Assembly: GCF_030056655.1 (NCBI RefSeq)
Contig: NZ_JASHIE010000016.1
Location: 123,694-187,693, forward strand
DNA length: 64,000 bases
Direction of reading: 5' to 3'
Source of the DNA: Flectobacillus rivi
Lineage (GTDB): Bacteria; Bacteroidota; Bacteroidia; Cytophagales; Spirosomataceae
Below the pieces are notes generated by a model. It saw only the letters and a program-made list of their open reading frames with translations. It was not told the origin of the DNA and searched no databases. This document shows positions 15,951-25,943 of this stretch, piece after piece. Positions within the stretch are counted from its first letter, which is position 1; every line of letters starts with the position of its first letter. The position numbers and the translations under genes were made by a program.

Positions 15951-16946
15951 ATGGAATCTGTAGTGAATAGACATATACTTTTTGAGCATTTTGCAGGGAA
16001 AAGTTCGCCTCTGCAAAAGCAACATATAGAAGAATGGCTCAAAAAAACGCAAAACCAAGAATTGTTTTATTTATGGTTGTTAGAATGGGAGACGCAACAT
16101 CCTCAATACAATCCATCTGTAGAAAAACGCCTCCAAGATTTTAAACAAATCATGGAACAAACCGACCATGATGTCATTACTGCTATAGATAATGAAACAG
16201 AGGACAAAAGCAATATATGGTTCAAAATCAGCCAAATAGCAGCAGCATGTTTGATGATTGCTTTAGGTTCTTGGTATTTTAGAGACCATTTTCAATATCA
16301 AATTTATGAGACGAACTTTGGTCAAGTGGATAAAATTCAATTGGTCGATGGCACCATGGTTACACTCAATGCCAATTCAACTTTGAAAGTCCCAAGATTT
16401 GGATTTGGCACTAAAAACAGAGAAGTGGAGCTAATTGGAGAAGCTGTATTTTCGGTTACTCATACACCTGACAATCAAAAGTTTATCGTAAAAACACAAC
16501 GTAATTTTGAAGTGGTGGTATTAGGTACAGAATTTAGTGTTTTTAGTCGAGAAAGAGGCGCAAAAGTAATGCTCAATAAAGGAAAAGTAAGATTAGAATA
16601 TCAAGAAAACAAAGTCAAAAAAGAAATCACCATGCGTCCTGGCGAGTTGGTCAAGCTTGATATTCGAAATCATGTACAAAAAGATACCGCCAAAACCTTT
16701 GACCCTATTATTGCATGGCAACAAAACAGATTGATTTTTGAAGATACCAACCTGTTTGAGTTTACTCAAATTATGGAAGAAAATTATGGCGTAAAAGTAA
16801 AATTACAAAGTGATTCCTTGGCTAAAAAAACCCTTGTAGGTTCTTATAAAGCCCAAAATGCAGAAGAATTGCTAAATACCATTGTAGAATTATTAGACCT
16901 CAAATTATCCAAAACAGGAAATACTTTCGTGCTTTCTGAGAAGTAA
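15951..16946 (+). CDS. FecR-type anti-sigma factor
   Basis: A 331-residue inner-membrane protein. A short cytoplasmic N-terminus (about 1-80) precedes one membrane span near 83-100 (IAAACLMIALGSWYF). Next comes the FecR domain (about 115-210; VDGTMVTLNANSTLKVP, VELIGEAVFSVTHTP, NFEVVVLGTEFSVF). The C-terminal DUF4974-like part (about 255-330; NLFEFTQIMEENYGVKV) is expected to contact the STN domain of the SusC partner. It lies 30 bp after the sigma gene and 31 bp before susC, so the three form a trans-envelope signalling unit. Confidence 0.9.
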   Translation: MESVVNRHILFEHFAGKSSPLQKQHIEEWLKKTQNQELFYLWLLEWETQHPQYNPSVEKRLQDFKQIMEQTDHDVITAIDNETEDKSNIWFKISQIAAACLMIALGSWYFRDHFQYQIYETNFGQVDKIQLVDGTMVTLNANSTLKVPRFGFGTKNREVELIGEAVFSVTHTPDNQKFIVKTQRNFEVVVLGTEFSVFSRERGAKVMLNKGKVRLEYQENKVKKEITMRPGELVKLDIRNHVQKDTAKTFDPIIAWQQNRLIFEDTNLFEFTQIMEENYGVKVKLQSDSLAKKTLVGSYKAQNAEELLNTIVELLDLKLSKTGNTFVLSEK

Positions 16947-16977
16947 AATATTCCATTACCTTCTAAATAAATTTTCT

Positions 16978-19900
16978 ATGAATCTAGCTTTACCAGCAAT
17001 ACTCAAAGCCAGCGTGTTACTCAGCACAATGGCTTTGGGTGGACAGCCGTGTAATGCTCAAGTATTTGCTATGGCACAAAAAAATATCTTGAGCAGAACT
17101 AAAACTGAGCAACATTTGACAAGCAACACCCAAAAACTCAGAGAGGTGCTCGGACAATTAAAAAATCACTATCGTGTCGACATTTTGTTTGAAGGAGGGA
17201 CAATCGAAAAAGTAACCGTCAATCAACAAGTAGTAGACTGGAATCAAAAAATCGAAAACAATCTCGAAAGACTCTTAGAATCCACAAAATTAAAGTACAA
17301 AAAGTCAAAATCAGGTGCCTATTTGATTGTTGAAAAATTTCCTTCACCATCATCAGACACCAAGAACAGTTCAACAAAAGAAGATTTTTTACCTAAAATT
17401 ATTTCCTCAGAACATCCCGTTGTACTCAATACCAATGCTCCGATGCTTTCACCAGCGCAATTGCAAGTGGTGATGGAACAAAGCGTATCGGGAAAAGTAA
17501 CCGACGAAAAAGGCGAACCACTAGCAGGAGTAAATATCGCTCTAAAAGGTACTACACGAGGTGTGAATTCTGATGGGGCTGGTCGTTTCAAAATCAATGT
17601 ACCCAATAGTGGTGCGGTATTGGTCTTCTCTTTTGTAGGATTTGTGAGTAAAGAAGTAGCGGTAGGTTCTCAAAGTATTATCAACGTAATACTCGAATCG
17701 GACAACAAATCACTTGATGAAGTGGTTGTGGTAGGTTATGGTACTCAAAAGAAGGCGAATTTGACGGGAGCTGTTTCAACGATTGATTCAAAAGTTATCG
17801 AAAACCGTCCTGTATCAAACGTAGCTAATGCCTTGCAAGGTGTCACTTCTGGCTTGATTATCACTCGTGGTACTGGGCAACCAGGCAACGAAGGTATTGG
17901 TATTCAGATTCGTGGCGCTACTTCTGCCAATGGCAACGTAGATCCATTGGTACTAGTCGACGGCGTAACGGTTTCTAGTTTTACTTTACAAACCCTCAAT
18001 CCCAACGATATCGAGAATATCAGTGTATTGAAAGATGCAGCCGCCGCAGCAATCTATGGTGCTCAAGCAGCAGGCGGCGTAATTTTGATTACTACTAAAA
18101 AAGGTAAATCAGGCAAAACTGTTTTTGATTATTCCAACCAAATCGGGGTAGACTGGGCACTAAACGTTCCTGAAAGGTTACCGCTTTTGGAAGAAGCGCT
18201 TTATGCCAATTTAGCTCGAAAAAATGCTAAAACTGGTCCTGAATATACTGACGATGATTTACAGCGTATCAGAGACGGCGTTCCTTATGTTGTAAACCCT
18301 TCTGACACAACAAGATATATTTTCTATAATCAAGAAGACCAAATCGGTCAAGTGGTTAGAAAATATACGCCTATGCAAACGCATAACTTCTCTGCAAGAG
18401 GTGGAAATGAAAAAACCAATTACTTGGTATCATTAGGCTATTACGGCAAACAAGGTTTGTTCAGAGTAGGTCCCGACCGTCTTGACCGTTACAACGTTCG
18501 TTTCAATTTAGGCTCACAACTGACCAAGCATATTTCTTTGGATTCACGTATTGCCTATACCAAGCAAGACCAACAAGCCTCATCGGCAAGTACCGACGGC
18601 GAGGGATTGGTATATCAGGTATATCGCTTGCGTACACGTTTCCCTATTTTTACACCAGAAGGAAGACTCAACGGTGGTGCAGGTTCGTCAGCTAACAATG
18701 CCTATGCCTTGCTAAAAGAAGGTGGATACAACAACATGGATAGAAATTTCTTTGATGGGGTATTTACTTTAGCTGCGAAAGACGTACTAAAAGGATTACA
18801 ATTGCGTGCAGTATTAGGACAGCAATATCGCTTTGGAGAAAGAAGAAGATTTGCCCGTCAGGTAGAACTTTGGGGAAGATTTGCTCCAGTTTTTTACCTA
18901 AATAATCCTAACTCGTATGCCGTAACCAACGAATTTACCAATAATACCAACATTCAATTATTGGCAGATTATGACTTTAGCATCAAGAAAAACAAAATAC
19001 ATGTAATGGGTGGATACCAATGGGAAGACAGCCGTTTTACCTCTACCAGTACAACCTCATTGAGCCTAGTAAGTAATGACCAACCTACACTCAACCTTGG
19101 CGATGACAAAACCAAGAGCAACAGCGAAACCATCAACACCTATGCTTTTCAATCTTATTTTGGTCGCTTGAATTATAATTATGATGACAGAATCTTGTTT
19201 GAAGCAACTTTCCGTGCTGACGAAAGTTCGAGATTAGCACCAGGCAAACGCATTAAGTTTTTCCCTTCAACTTCTGTCGGATGGAATCTACACCATGAAA
19301 AATGGTTTAGTAATAACATCGGTCTATTCTCTGAATTTAAAGTAAGAGGCTCGTGGGGACAATTAGGAAATGCCTTGGGCATAGGCTTTTACGACTATCT
19401 CAATTTGCTGACCAGAGGTTCGAGTTTAGTTATGGGTAGTCCAGAATCCCGTACTTCGTATTTCTATCAAAGCGTAGTACCTTCTTCGGATTTATCATGG
19501 GAGACCATCGAAACAAGCAACGGAGGTTTGGATATTGGTTTATTGAAAAACAAACTTCAAATCAGCGGTGATTATTATGTAAAATATAATCGTAATATGC
19601 TGACGCCTTTGCAGTTACCAAGTACGTTTGGCGTAGGAACACCTAAAATCAACAACGGTGAATTGAAGTCATGGGGTTGGGAACTTGAGGTGAAATTTAG
19701 AGATAAAATCGGAGAACATTTTAACTACAACGTTGGATTTAACCTTTCGGACAACCAAAACAAACTCATGAGTTACGCAGGTCGTAGAGTATTGGGTGCT
19801 GGAACAGTTTCATTATTAGAAGGTTATCCACTCAATACGATTTGGGGTTATAAAACAGAAGGATATTTCCAAACAGACGACGAAGTAAAAACTCATGCTT

Positions 19901-20508
19901 TCCAAGATAGTCGCACAGGAGCAGGCGATGTCAAATATGTAGACCAAAATGGTGACGGAAAAATTACGGTAGGAAAAGGCACACCAGAGGACCCAGGTGA
20001 TTTGGTCATGTTGGGAACTGACCAACCAAGATATGTATTTGGTTTAAATTTTGGTTTCCAATACAAATCTATTGATTTCACTGCCTTTATTCAAGGTGTT
20101 GGCGAGCGTTCATTTATGCCAAATAGTGAAGCACTTGAACCGCTTTCGCAATCTTGGAAACAGCCTTTGGCGGTACACCGCGACTATTGGACACCAGAAA
20201 ATCCAAATGCAACTTTCCCTAGACCCTATTTGCAAGGAGGTTTTAGATACTTACCTTCCGACAAATGGATTATGAATGGACAATATGCACGTTTGAAAAA
20301 TATTCAAATTGGCTACACTGTTCCGCCAAGCGTATTAAAGAAAATTGGTATCACACGTGCAAGAGTATTTGTGTCGGGTCAAGACGTGTATTCATTGACA
20401 AGATTGGGTGTATTTAACAATTATTTTAACCCAGAACAAAAGAATGGCTCACAAAACGATTATCCATTTTTTGGTACAATCACTGGTGGCTTGAACTTGT
20501 CATTCTAA
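16978..20508 (+). CDS. SusC/RagA-family TonB-dependent outer-membrane transporter with STN domain
   Basis: A 1176-residue glycan importer. It has a signal peptide (about 1-27, ending in QPCNAQ). An STN signalling domain follows (about 55-120; REVLGQLKNHYRVDILFEG ... RLLESTKLKY). Then come a carboxypeptidase-like domain (about 170-245; SGKVTDEKGEPLAGVNIALKG), the linker LDEVVVVGYG, a plug (about 255-370; NPNDIENISVLKDAAAAAIYG) and the beta-barrel to the C-terminal Phe. The STN domain fits regulation through the preceding FecR/sigma pair. It would import oligosaccharides delivered by the SusD protein encoded 30 bp downstream. Confidence 0.94.
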   Translation: MNLALPAILKASVLLSTMALGGQPCNAQVFAMAQKNILSRTKTEQHLTSNTQKLREVLGQLKNHYRVDILFEGGTIEKVTVNQQVVDWNQKIENNLERLLESTKLKYKKSKSGAYLIVEKFPSPSSDTKNSSTKEDFLPKIISSEHPVVLNTNAPMLSPAQLQVVMEQSVSGKVTDEKGEPLAGVNIALKGTTRGVNSDGAGRFKINVPNSGAVLVFSFVGFVSKEVAVGSQSIINVILESDNKSLDEVVVVGYGTQKKANLTGAVSTIDSKVIENRPVSNVANALQGVTSGLIITRGTGQPGNEGIGIQIRGATSANGNVDPLVLVDGVTVSSFTLQTLNPNDIENISVLKDAAAAAIYGAQAAGGVILITTKKGKSGKTVFDYSNQIGVDWALNVPERLPLLEEALYANLARKNAKTGPEYTDDDLQRIRDGVPYVVNPSDTTRYIFYNQEDQIGQVVRKYTPMQTHNFSARGGNEKTNYLVSLGYYGKQGLFRVGPDRLDRYNVRFNLGSQLTKHISLDSRIAYTKQDQQASSASTDGEGLVYQVYRLRTRFPIFTPEGRLNGGAGSSANNAYALLKEGGYNNMDRNFFDGVFTLAAKDVLKGLQLRAVLGQQYRFGERRRFARQVELWGRFAPVFYLNNPNSYAVTNEFTNNTNIQLLADYDFSIKKNKIHVMGGYQWEDSRFTSTSTTSLSLVSNDQPTLNLGDDKTKSNSETINTYAFQSYFGRLNYNYDDRILFEATFRADESSRLAPGKRIKFFPSTSVGWNLHHEKWFSNNIGLFSEFKVRGSWGQLGNALGIGFYDYLNLLTRGSSLVMGSPESRTSYFYQSVVPSSDLSWETIETSNGGLDIGLLKNKLQISGDYYVKYNRNMLTPLQLPSTFGVGTPKINNGELKSWGWELEVKFRDKIGEHFNYNVGFNLSDNQNKLMSYAGRRVLGAGTVSLLEGYPLNTIWGYKTEGYFQTDDEVKTHAFQDSRTGAGDVKYVDQNGDGKITVGKGTPEDPGDLVMLGTDQPRYVFGLNFGFQYKSIDFTAFIQGVGERSFMPNSEALEPLSQSWKQPLAVHRDYWTPENPNATFPRPYLQGGFRYLPSDKWIMNGQYARLKNIQIGYTVPPSVLKKIGITRARVFVSGQDVYSLTRLGVFNNYFNPEQKNGSQNDYPFFGTITGGLNLSF

Positions 20509-20538
20509 ACCCAAAAATTCTATATAACATTCTGGATT

Positions 20539-22164
20539 ATGAAAAAGACTTTATTCAAACATATATCTTTGGCCATATTGCTCACAATGGGCTTAGGCTC
20601 TTGCGATGTCGACCGCATTCCCGAAACGCAACTCAGTGATCCAGCATTCTGGAAAACCGAAAGAGACTTACAAGGTGCTGCCAATTTCTTATATACTTAC
20701 TTACCCGGCTTACCCAATACTGACGACAACTGGTCAGACGATACCTATGCACGTGCCCCCAACGGTATCAGTGACGGTTCACGTATTGCTCCAGCTACGG
20801 ATGGAACATACAGCAGTTCGTATCAACTTATTAGAGCCGCCAATAATATCATCGAAAAAGCGCCCTTGGCACTCAACTCAGGTGTGACTCAGGCAACCGT
20901 AGACCGATACATTGCTGAAGCAAGATTCTTTAGAGCATGGGGATATTATACTCTATTCCAACGATATGGTGGTGTTCCATTGATTTTATCAGTTTTGAAA
21001 GAAAATTCTCCAGAGTTATTTGCCCCTGCGAACACTCGTGAGGAAGTAATACAAAGTATCTACAAAGATTTGGGTTTCGCAGCTGAAAAACTTCCAACGC
21101 CAACGCAACTAGGTACTGCCAATTATGGTAGACTTACCAAAACTGCCGCTTGGGCGCTCAAATCACGTGCAGCCCTATTTGAAGGAACACGTGCTAAGTT
21201 TCATGGATATGGCGATTACAAGGCACATTTAACGATTTCATTGGCTGCTTCAAAAGCCATTATCGATAGCAAAGAGCATGATTTATTTGCTAGCTATTAT
21301 AATCTCTTTCAATTGGCAGGAGAAGGTCGTCAAAATCGTGAAAATATTTTGGTAAAACAGTATGGGGTAAGTACATCCGACATTGTTCTTACGCATACTG
21401 CGGCTCGTAACTTAGAAAATGGCTCGGCTAGTCCTACTCGTAACCTTGTAGATTCGTACTTGATGACTGACGGGTTGCCTATTGAAAAATCGCCCTTGTA
21501 CAAAAAACCAACTATTTCTACAGAAGTATTCAGTAATAGAGACGAACGTCTGAGCTCAACTATCATGAAATCAGGTGATTCGTATATTGGAACAAATCCT
21601 ATTTTCTCGGTATCTGTTTTGGCGTTTCAATTAACTGGATTTTTATCTAAAAAATATTTTAATACCGACGACTGGACTTTGCAGCGTTCTAATATCGATG
21701 GAGTTGTGATTCGTTATGCAGAAGTTTTACTAAATTATGCAGAAGCAAGTTATGAGCTTAATGAGTCTATTTCTGATGCTGATTTAGAATTGACTATCAA
21801 TAAGTTGAGAACAAGAGGCAAAATTGCCAAGCTGACCAACACTTTTGTAAGTTCTAATGGTCTTTCCATGAGAAACGAAATTCGTCGTGAGCGCCATGTA
21901 GAGTTGGCAGTGGAAGGCTTCCGTTATTGGGATTTGATTCGTTGGAAAACGGCAGAAGTTGAATTAGTAAAACCTATCATTGGAAATTTCTTTTTCAAAA
22001 GTGAATTTGGTACGGCTACTGCGGTAAAACTCACTGCCGATAATTACATCTTGGTACAAGAAGCTACATTCCGTCGTTTCGACCCAGCAAAAGATTATTT
22101 GTGGCCTATTCCTATTAATGAATTAGCGCTCAATCCTAATCTTAAGCAAAATCCTAATTGGTAG
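20539..22164 (+). CDS. SusD/RagB-family glycan-binding lipoprotein
   Basis: A 541-residue surface lipoprotein with a lipobox Cys in GLGSCDVD. The N-terminal SusD fold is seen in SDPAFWKTERDLQGAANFLYTYLPG and in the helical repeats ARFFRAWGYYTLFQRYGGVPLI. The C-terminal SusD signature is RRERHVELAVEGFRYWDLIRWKTAE and YLWPIPINELALNPNLKQNPNW. It caps the SusC barrel and captures the substrate. It follows susC by 30 bp. Confidence 0.94.
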   Translation: MKKTLFKHISLAILLTMGLGSCDVDRIPETQLSDPAFWKTERDLQGAANFLYTYLPGLPNTDDNWSDDTYARAPNGISDGSRIAPATDGTYSSSYQLIRAANNIIEKAPLALNSGVTQATVDRYIAEARFFRAWGYYTLFQRYGGVPLILSVLKENSPELFAPANTREEVIQSIYKDLGFAAEKLPTPTQLGTANYGRLTKTAAWALKSRAALFEGTRAKFHGYGDYKAHLTISLAASKAIIDSKEHDLFASYYNLFQLAGEGRQNRENILVKQYGVSTSDIVLTHTAARNLENGSASPTRNLVDSYLMTDGLPIEKSPLYKKPTISTEVFSNRDERLSSTIMKSGDSYIGTNPIFSVSVLAFQLTGFLSKKYFNTDDWTLQRSNIDGVVIRYAEVLLNYAEASYELNESISDADLELTINKLRTRGKIAKLTNTFVSSNGLSMRNEIRRERHVELAVEGFRYWDLIRWKTAEVELVKPIIGNFFFKSEFGTATAVKLTADNYILVQEATFRRFDPAKDYLWPIPINELALNPNLKQNPNW

Positions 22165-22189
22165 GGTACGTACAATAGCTTTCGGTCAT

Positions 22190-22260
22190 CGGCTATGAGC
22201 TTTCAGCCCTTTTGATTACCTTAATTTTTCAAAATAATCAGAAGCTGATAGCTCATGCCT
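22190..22260. repeat. Imperfect inverted repeat of the AGCTGATAGCTCATG family
   Basis: The susD-lyase gap contains GGCTATGAGCTTTCAGC and, about 35 bases later, GCTGATAGCTCATGCC, forming an imperfect ~16-bp stem. A related sequence (GCTGAAAGCTGATACCTGAAAGCC) is in the next gap near 24336-24360. It may be a stem-loop that stabilises or attenuates the PUL transcript. Confidence 0.5.
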
Positions 22261-22294
22261 CATGACTAAAAGTGATCCAATTTTAAAGCATACT

Positions 22295-24217
22295 ATGATG
22301 TCCATACCTCGAATACTTATTTTTTTATTGTGTTTTGTCGTTAGTTCCAAAGCACAAATTACGCCTCGAAATATCTTTGGAAAAGGATATTCATTAGAGG
22401 CAGTCCAACAAAGTTTGGTTCCTCTCAACCAATGGCATCCTTATCCTCAAAACTCCTCCGAATGGAAGGCTCAAGTGCCAGATTCGGTATTACAAAAAAT
22501 TATTAAAGACGGCGAAAAAGCTCTTAACTATAAATTTGAGCCTATTTCTGCAACGATTTCACTCGACTACGTACGTTCTGGTGACCGCAATCGTCATGGA
22601 AATATTTCTTTTGGTAAACGTAATAATCTTTTCCAATTATTATTAGCAGAAAGTATCGAAGATAAAGGTCGATTTATGGATGCTATTCTCAACGGTATCT
22701 GGTCTATTTGCGAAGAAAGTTATTGGGGCGTTCCTGCGCATATTGGTCATACAGGACTTCCTGATGTGACAAATCCTGTGGTTGATTTGTTTTCTGCCGA
22801 AACCGCTTCTGTTCTTGCTATTGCTGATTATTGGGTAGGGAAAAAATTAGATAAAATTAACCCATTGATTCGTAAAAGGATTTATCACGAAACCAATGTG
22901 CGTATTTTCAATCCTATGCTCAACAATCCAGAAAGATTTGGTTGGATGAGCAAAACTAAACCTGTCAACAACTGGAATCCTTGGATTATGTCCAATTGGA
23001 TTATGAGTAATTTGCTCTTAGAAAAAGACGAAAGTCGCCGTGCCAAAATGCTATATGGCGCTATGATTGGGCTAGATTCTTATCTAAATAGCTTGGGAGA
23101 AGATGGCGGTTGCGACGAGGGTCCAAGTTACTGGTTTGCTGCGGGTGGTAGCGTTTTTGATGGATTAGAACTTATTCAAAGTGCTACACAAAATCGAGTA
23201 AATATTTACCAAAATGAGCTTATTAAAAAAATGGCGAATTATGTGTACAAAACGCATATTAGTGGTGAATATTTTGTCAATTTTGCGGATGCTGACCCAA
23301 CCCTCAGACCAGATGGTTTGATGTTATATCGTTTCGGAAAAGCTATCCAAGAACCTCAATTACAACACTTTGGGGAATGGGCTTTTGCGAAATATCCACA
23401 AGTCAAAACTGAAGGATATCAGCGAATGCGTAGAATCCAAAATCTTTTGACAGTTGGTTCTATCAAAGCAAATGATACCGAATATCAGCCAGTCAACGAG
23501 GCTTGGATTAGTGATATTCAGGTGATGACAGCAAGAGATAATGCGGGTTTGTTTTTGGCAACACACGGTGGGCACAACGACGAAAGCCACAATCATAATG
23601 ACGTGGGTGATTTCATTATTTATTACAAAGGAAAACCTATGATTATTGATGCTGGTCGTGGTAATTACACAGCCAGAACTTTCTCAAAGCAACGCTATGA
23701 ACTTTGGTTTACACAGTCGCAGCATCATAATTTACCGATGATTAATGGGATTGGTCAAAAAGATGGACGAAGTTTTGAGGCACATGATGTGGTCTTTTTG
23801 AGTAACGAAAAAGAAATAGGTTTGACCATGAACATTGCTGGGGCATATCCCAAAGACGCTGGTATTCAAACTTGGAAAAGAGGGGTAAAACTTTTAAAAC
23901 AAAAGCATCAAATTGAGATAAATGACGATTTTGTCTTATCTCAAAACCCTCAGTCTTTACAGCAAGTCCTGATGACGATCTGTCAAGTAGATACAAGTAA
24001 AGCGGGACAAATTATTTTTACCAACGACGATACACAATTAGTGGCTACCTACGACCCAAATCTCTTCAGCGTTAGTACTGATATGCCATCTACTGAAGGA
24101 ATGGAATATGATAGTTTTAAAACAAAATGGGGTAAGAAGCTCGTTACAAGAATTTTACTAACACACAAAAAACCAAATACTAAAGGAAAGTATCAGTTAA
24201 AATTTGAAGGAAAGTAA
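22295..24217 (+). CDS. Heparinase II/III-like polysaccharide lyase
   Basis: I choose the ATG at 22295 because it directly precedes a signal peptide (MMSIPRILIFLLCFVVSSKAQ). The ATG at 22262 lies inside a repeat. The 640-residue product has an alpha-toroid first half (WVPAHIG-like EESYWGVPAHIGHTGLPDVTNP, NNWNPWIMSNWIMSNLL, GCDEGPSYWFAAGGSVFDG). The second half is a beta-sandwich typical of heparinase II/III-like lyases (ESHNHNDVGDFIIYYKGKP, then IDAGRGNYTARTFSKQRYELWFTQSQHHNLPMING). It should cleave a uronic-acid polysaccharide by beta-elimination, feeding GH88. PL12-, PL21- or PL33-type specificity (heparan, hyaluronan or another glycan) cannot be separated by eye. Confidence 0.87.
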   Translation: MMSIPRILIFLLCFVVSSKAQITPRNIFGKGYSLEAVQQSLVPLNQWHPYPQNSSEWKAQVPDSVLQKIIKDGEKALNYKFEPISATISLDYVRSGDRNRHGNISFGKRNNLFQLLLAESIEDKGRFMDAILNGIWSICEESYWGVPAHIGHTGLPDVTNPVVDLFSAETASVLAIADYWVGKKLDKINPLIRKRIYHETNVRIFNPMLNNPERFGWMSKTKPVNNWNPWIMSNWIMSNLLLEKDESRRAKMLYGAMIGLDSYLNSLGEDGGCDEGPSYWFAAGGSVFDGLELIQSATQNRVNIYQNELIKKMANYVYKTHISGEYFVNFADADPTLRPDGLMLYRFGKAIQEPQLQHFGEWAFAKYPQVKTEGYQRMRRIQNLLTVGSIKANDTEYQPVNEAWISDIQVMTARDNAGLFLATHGGHNDESHNHNDVGDFIIYYKGKPMIIDAGRGNYTARTFSKQRYELWFTQSQHHNLPMINGIGQKDGRSFEAHDVVFLSNEKEIGLTMNIAGAYPKDAGIQTWKRGVKLLKQKHQIEINDDFVLSQNPQSLQQVLMTICQVDTSKAGQIIFTNDDTQLVATYDPNLFSVSTDMPSTEGMEYDSFKTKWGKKLVTRILLTHKKPNTKGKYQLKFEGK

Positions 24218-24496
24218 GTAATCATGGAGAATTAGATTTAAGTGCTGTGTTGAAGGCACTAGGCAACAGGCACAAGGCAAAGAGGGGTAAAATGTTTTTA
24301 ATCATCAAAGATCTGCTTTTTTCCAAAGCCCACCGCTGAAAGCTGATACCTGAAAGCCTAAAGTGTATCATTTTGATTATGAATTTATTATAATAACAAA
24401 TATACTGTTAACGAATAACATCCTTTTACATAGCACTAACTTAAAAATCTCAACCTTAAGCATTCCTGTAACTGAATCAATAAATCTTTGTAAACT
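24218..24496. repeat. Non-coding gap with two short-period repeat families
   Basis: The 279-bp gap has no gene. It contains an AGGCACTAGGCAACAGGCACAAGGC-type run (about 24255-24280), related to the repeat at 31213-31248, and the GCTGAAAGCTGATACC-type run near 24336-24360. The 3' half, from about 24380, is AT-rich and may hold a promoter for the GH88 gene. No consensus -7 box is convincing. Confidence 0.45.
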
Positions 24497-25660
24497 ATGA
24501 AATTTGTAAAAACGATTATTCTTCTTGCTTGTACGCATTTGGCGATGAGTCAAATCAATGTCAAAAAAGAATTTGATTATGCTGCCAAACAATATGAAGG
24601 TATGTTGGTATCTCATCCAGATTTGACCAAGTTCCCGCAATCTACCAATCCCGACGGTTCGCCTCGTGATATGAAATCTGAATGGTGGTGTAGTGGTTTC
24701 TTTGGAGGCTCACTCTGGTATCTATACGAATACAATCATGACCCAAAATGGAAAGCTGCAGCCGAAAAATGGACAATGGCAGTAGCCAAAGAGCAATACA
24801 ATACGGGTACGCACGACTTGGGTTTTATGCTATATTGTCCTTTTGGAAATGGATATCGTCTTACCAAAAATGAGGAATACAAAAACATTATGCTAACGGG
24901 TGCAAAGTCACTTTCAACACGATTTGACCCTAAAGTTGGCTTAATCAAATCTTGGAACAAATTTCAAGGAAAATATGAATACCCAGTTATCATCGACAAT
25001 ATGATGAACTTGGAGTTTTTGTTTTGGGCATCCAAAGTTTCGGGCGATAAATCATTTTATAATATCAGTACTGTTCACGCTGATAATACGTTGAAAAACC
25101 ATTTCAGAGCTGATAATAGTAGCTATCATGTAATTTGCTACGGTCCGAACGGAGAAGTACAAGCGAAAAAAACACACCAAGGTGCTGCCGATGAGTCGGC
25201 TTGGGCACGTGGACAAGCATGGGGATTATATGGTTACACGGTGATGTATCGCGAAACAAAGGATCCTAAATACTTAGAGCAAGCGCATAAAATTGCGGCG
25301 TTTATTCTTCATAATCCTAACCTGCCAGCCGACAAAATTCCGTTTTGGGATTATAGCAAGCCGGGTGAAGAACGTGATGCTTCAGCAGGTGCTATTGCTT
25401 CTTCGGCCTTATTTGAACTGGCTAAATACTCAAAAGGAAAACAAAAAGCAGAATATTTGAGCAATGCCATCAAAATGCTAGAAACCCTTTCTTCTCCAGC
25501 ATTTAAAGCAAAAATTGGAGAAAACAATCACTTTATCCTGATGCATAGCACTGGTCACAAACCAGGTAATTCGGAAGTGGATGTTCCATTGGTATATGCA
25601 GATTACTATTATTTGGAAGCACTTTTGAGATACAAGCAATTGAAAGCTTCTGGTAAGTAA
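24497..25660 (+). CDS. GH88 unsaturated glucuronyl hydrolase
   Basis: A 387-residue enzyme with a signal peptide ending near residue 19 (CTHLAMSQ) and an (alpha/alpha)6-barrel. The two GH88 catalytic aspartates are visible: Asp107 in THDLGFMLYC and Asp167 in VIIDNMMNLEFLFW. Further family motifs are ADESAWARGQAWGLYGYT and SAGAIASSALFELAKY. It releases the 4,5-unsaturated uronic acid from oligosaccharides left by a lyase, in line with the lyase gene upstream. Together with the sulfatase it suggests a glycosaminoglycan-like substrate. Confidence 0.92.
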   Translation: MKFVKTIILLACTHLAMSQINVKKEFDYAAKQYEGMLVSHPDLTKFPQSTNPDGSPRDMKSEWWCSGFFGGSLWYLYEYNHDPKWKAAAEKWTMAVAKEQYNTGTHDLGFMLYCPFGNGYRLTKNEEYKNIMLTGAKSLSTRFDPKVGLIKSWNKFQGKYEYPVIIDNMMNLEFLFWASKVSGDKSFYNISTVHADNTLKNHFRADNSSYHVICYGPNGEVQAKKTHQGAADESAWARGQAWGLYGYTVMYRETKDPKYLEQAHKIAAFILHNPNLPADKIPFWDYSKPGEERDASAGAIASSALFELAKYSKGKQKAEYLSNAIKMLETLSSPAFKAKIGENNHFILMHSTGHKPGNSEVDVPLVYADYYYLEALLRYKQLKASGK

Positions 25661-25687
25661 AAGGAATTGTGAATTGTCCTTTAGGTC

Positions 25688-25756
25688 AGCGTCGTAGGTG
25701 CGAAAGAATATCAATTAAATTATATTGAGGTCTTTCGCACCTACGGCGCTCTTTTT
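25688..25756 (+). terminator. Terminator with 20-bp stem downstream of GH88
   Basis: The arms 25688-25707 and 25731-25750 pair over 20 bases with one G-T pair. The core is CGTAGGTGCGAAAGA, the loop is 23 bases, and CTTTTT follows. It ends the first PUL. The rest of the 283-bp gap holds a second terminator (25792-25810) and an 8-bp inverted repeat (25878-25885 / 25906-25913), but no gene. Confidence 0.82.
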
Positions 25757-25791
25757 AACAATCACAGCTATAACCCTCCTACCAAACTGTC

Positions 25792-25810
25792 GCTCCTACG
25801 GAGCTTTTTT
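25792..25810 (+). terminator. Second small terminator-like hairpin
   Basis: GCTCC-tac-GGAGC (25792-25804) is followed by six T residues. Its loop sequence CTCCTACGG echoes the CACCTACGG of the preceding terminator. It may be a backup terminator or part of the same dispersed repeat. Confidence 0.6.
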
Positions 25811-25943
25811 CTATAATAATCACGAGCGGGGCTAAAATCTTATGCTAGTACTTACTACAATTCCCCACAGATGTTTATCTTGCCTCAATACATTAAACAC
25901 CTTTTAGGCAAGAACATAGGTTTTAAATTCAACAAATCAATCT

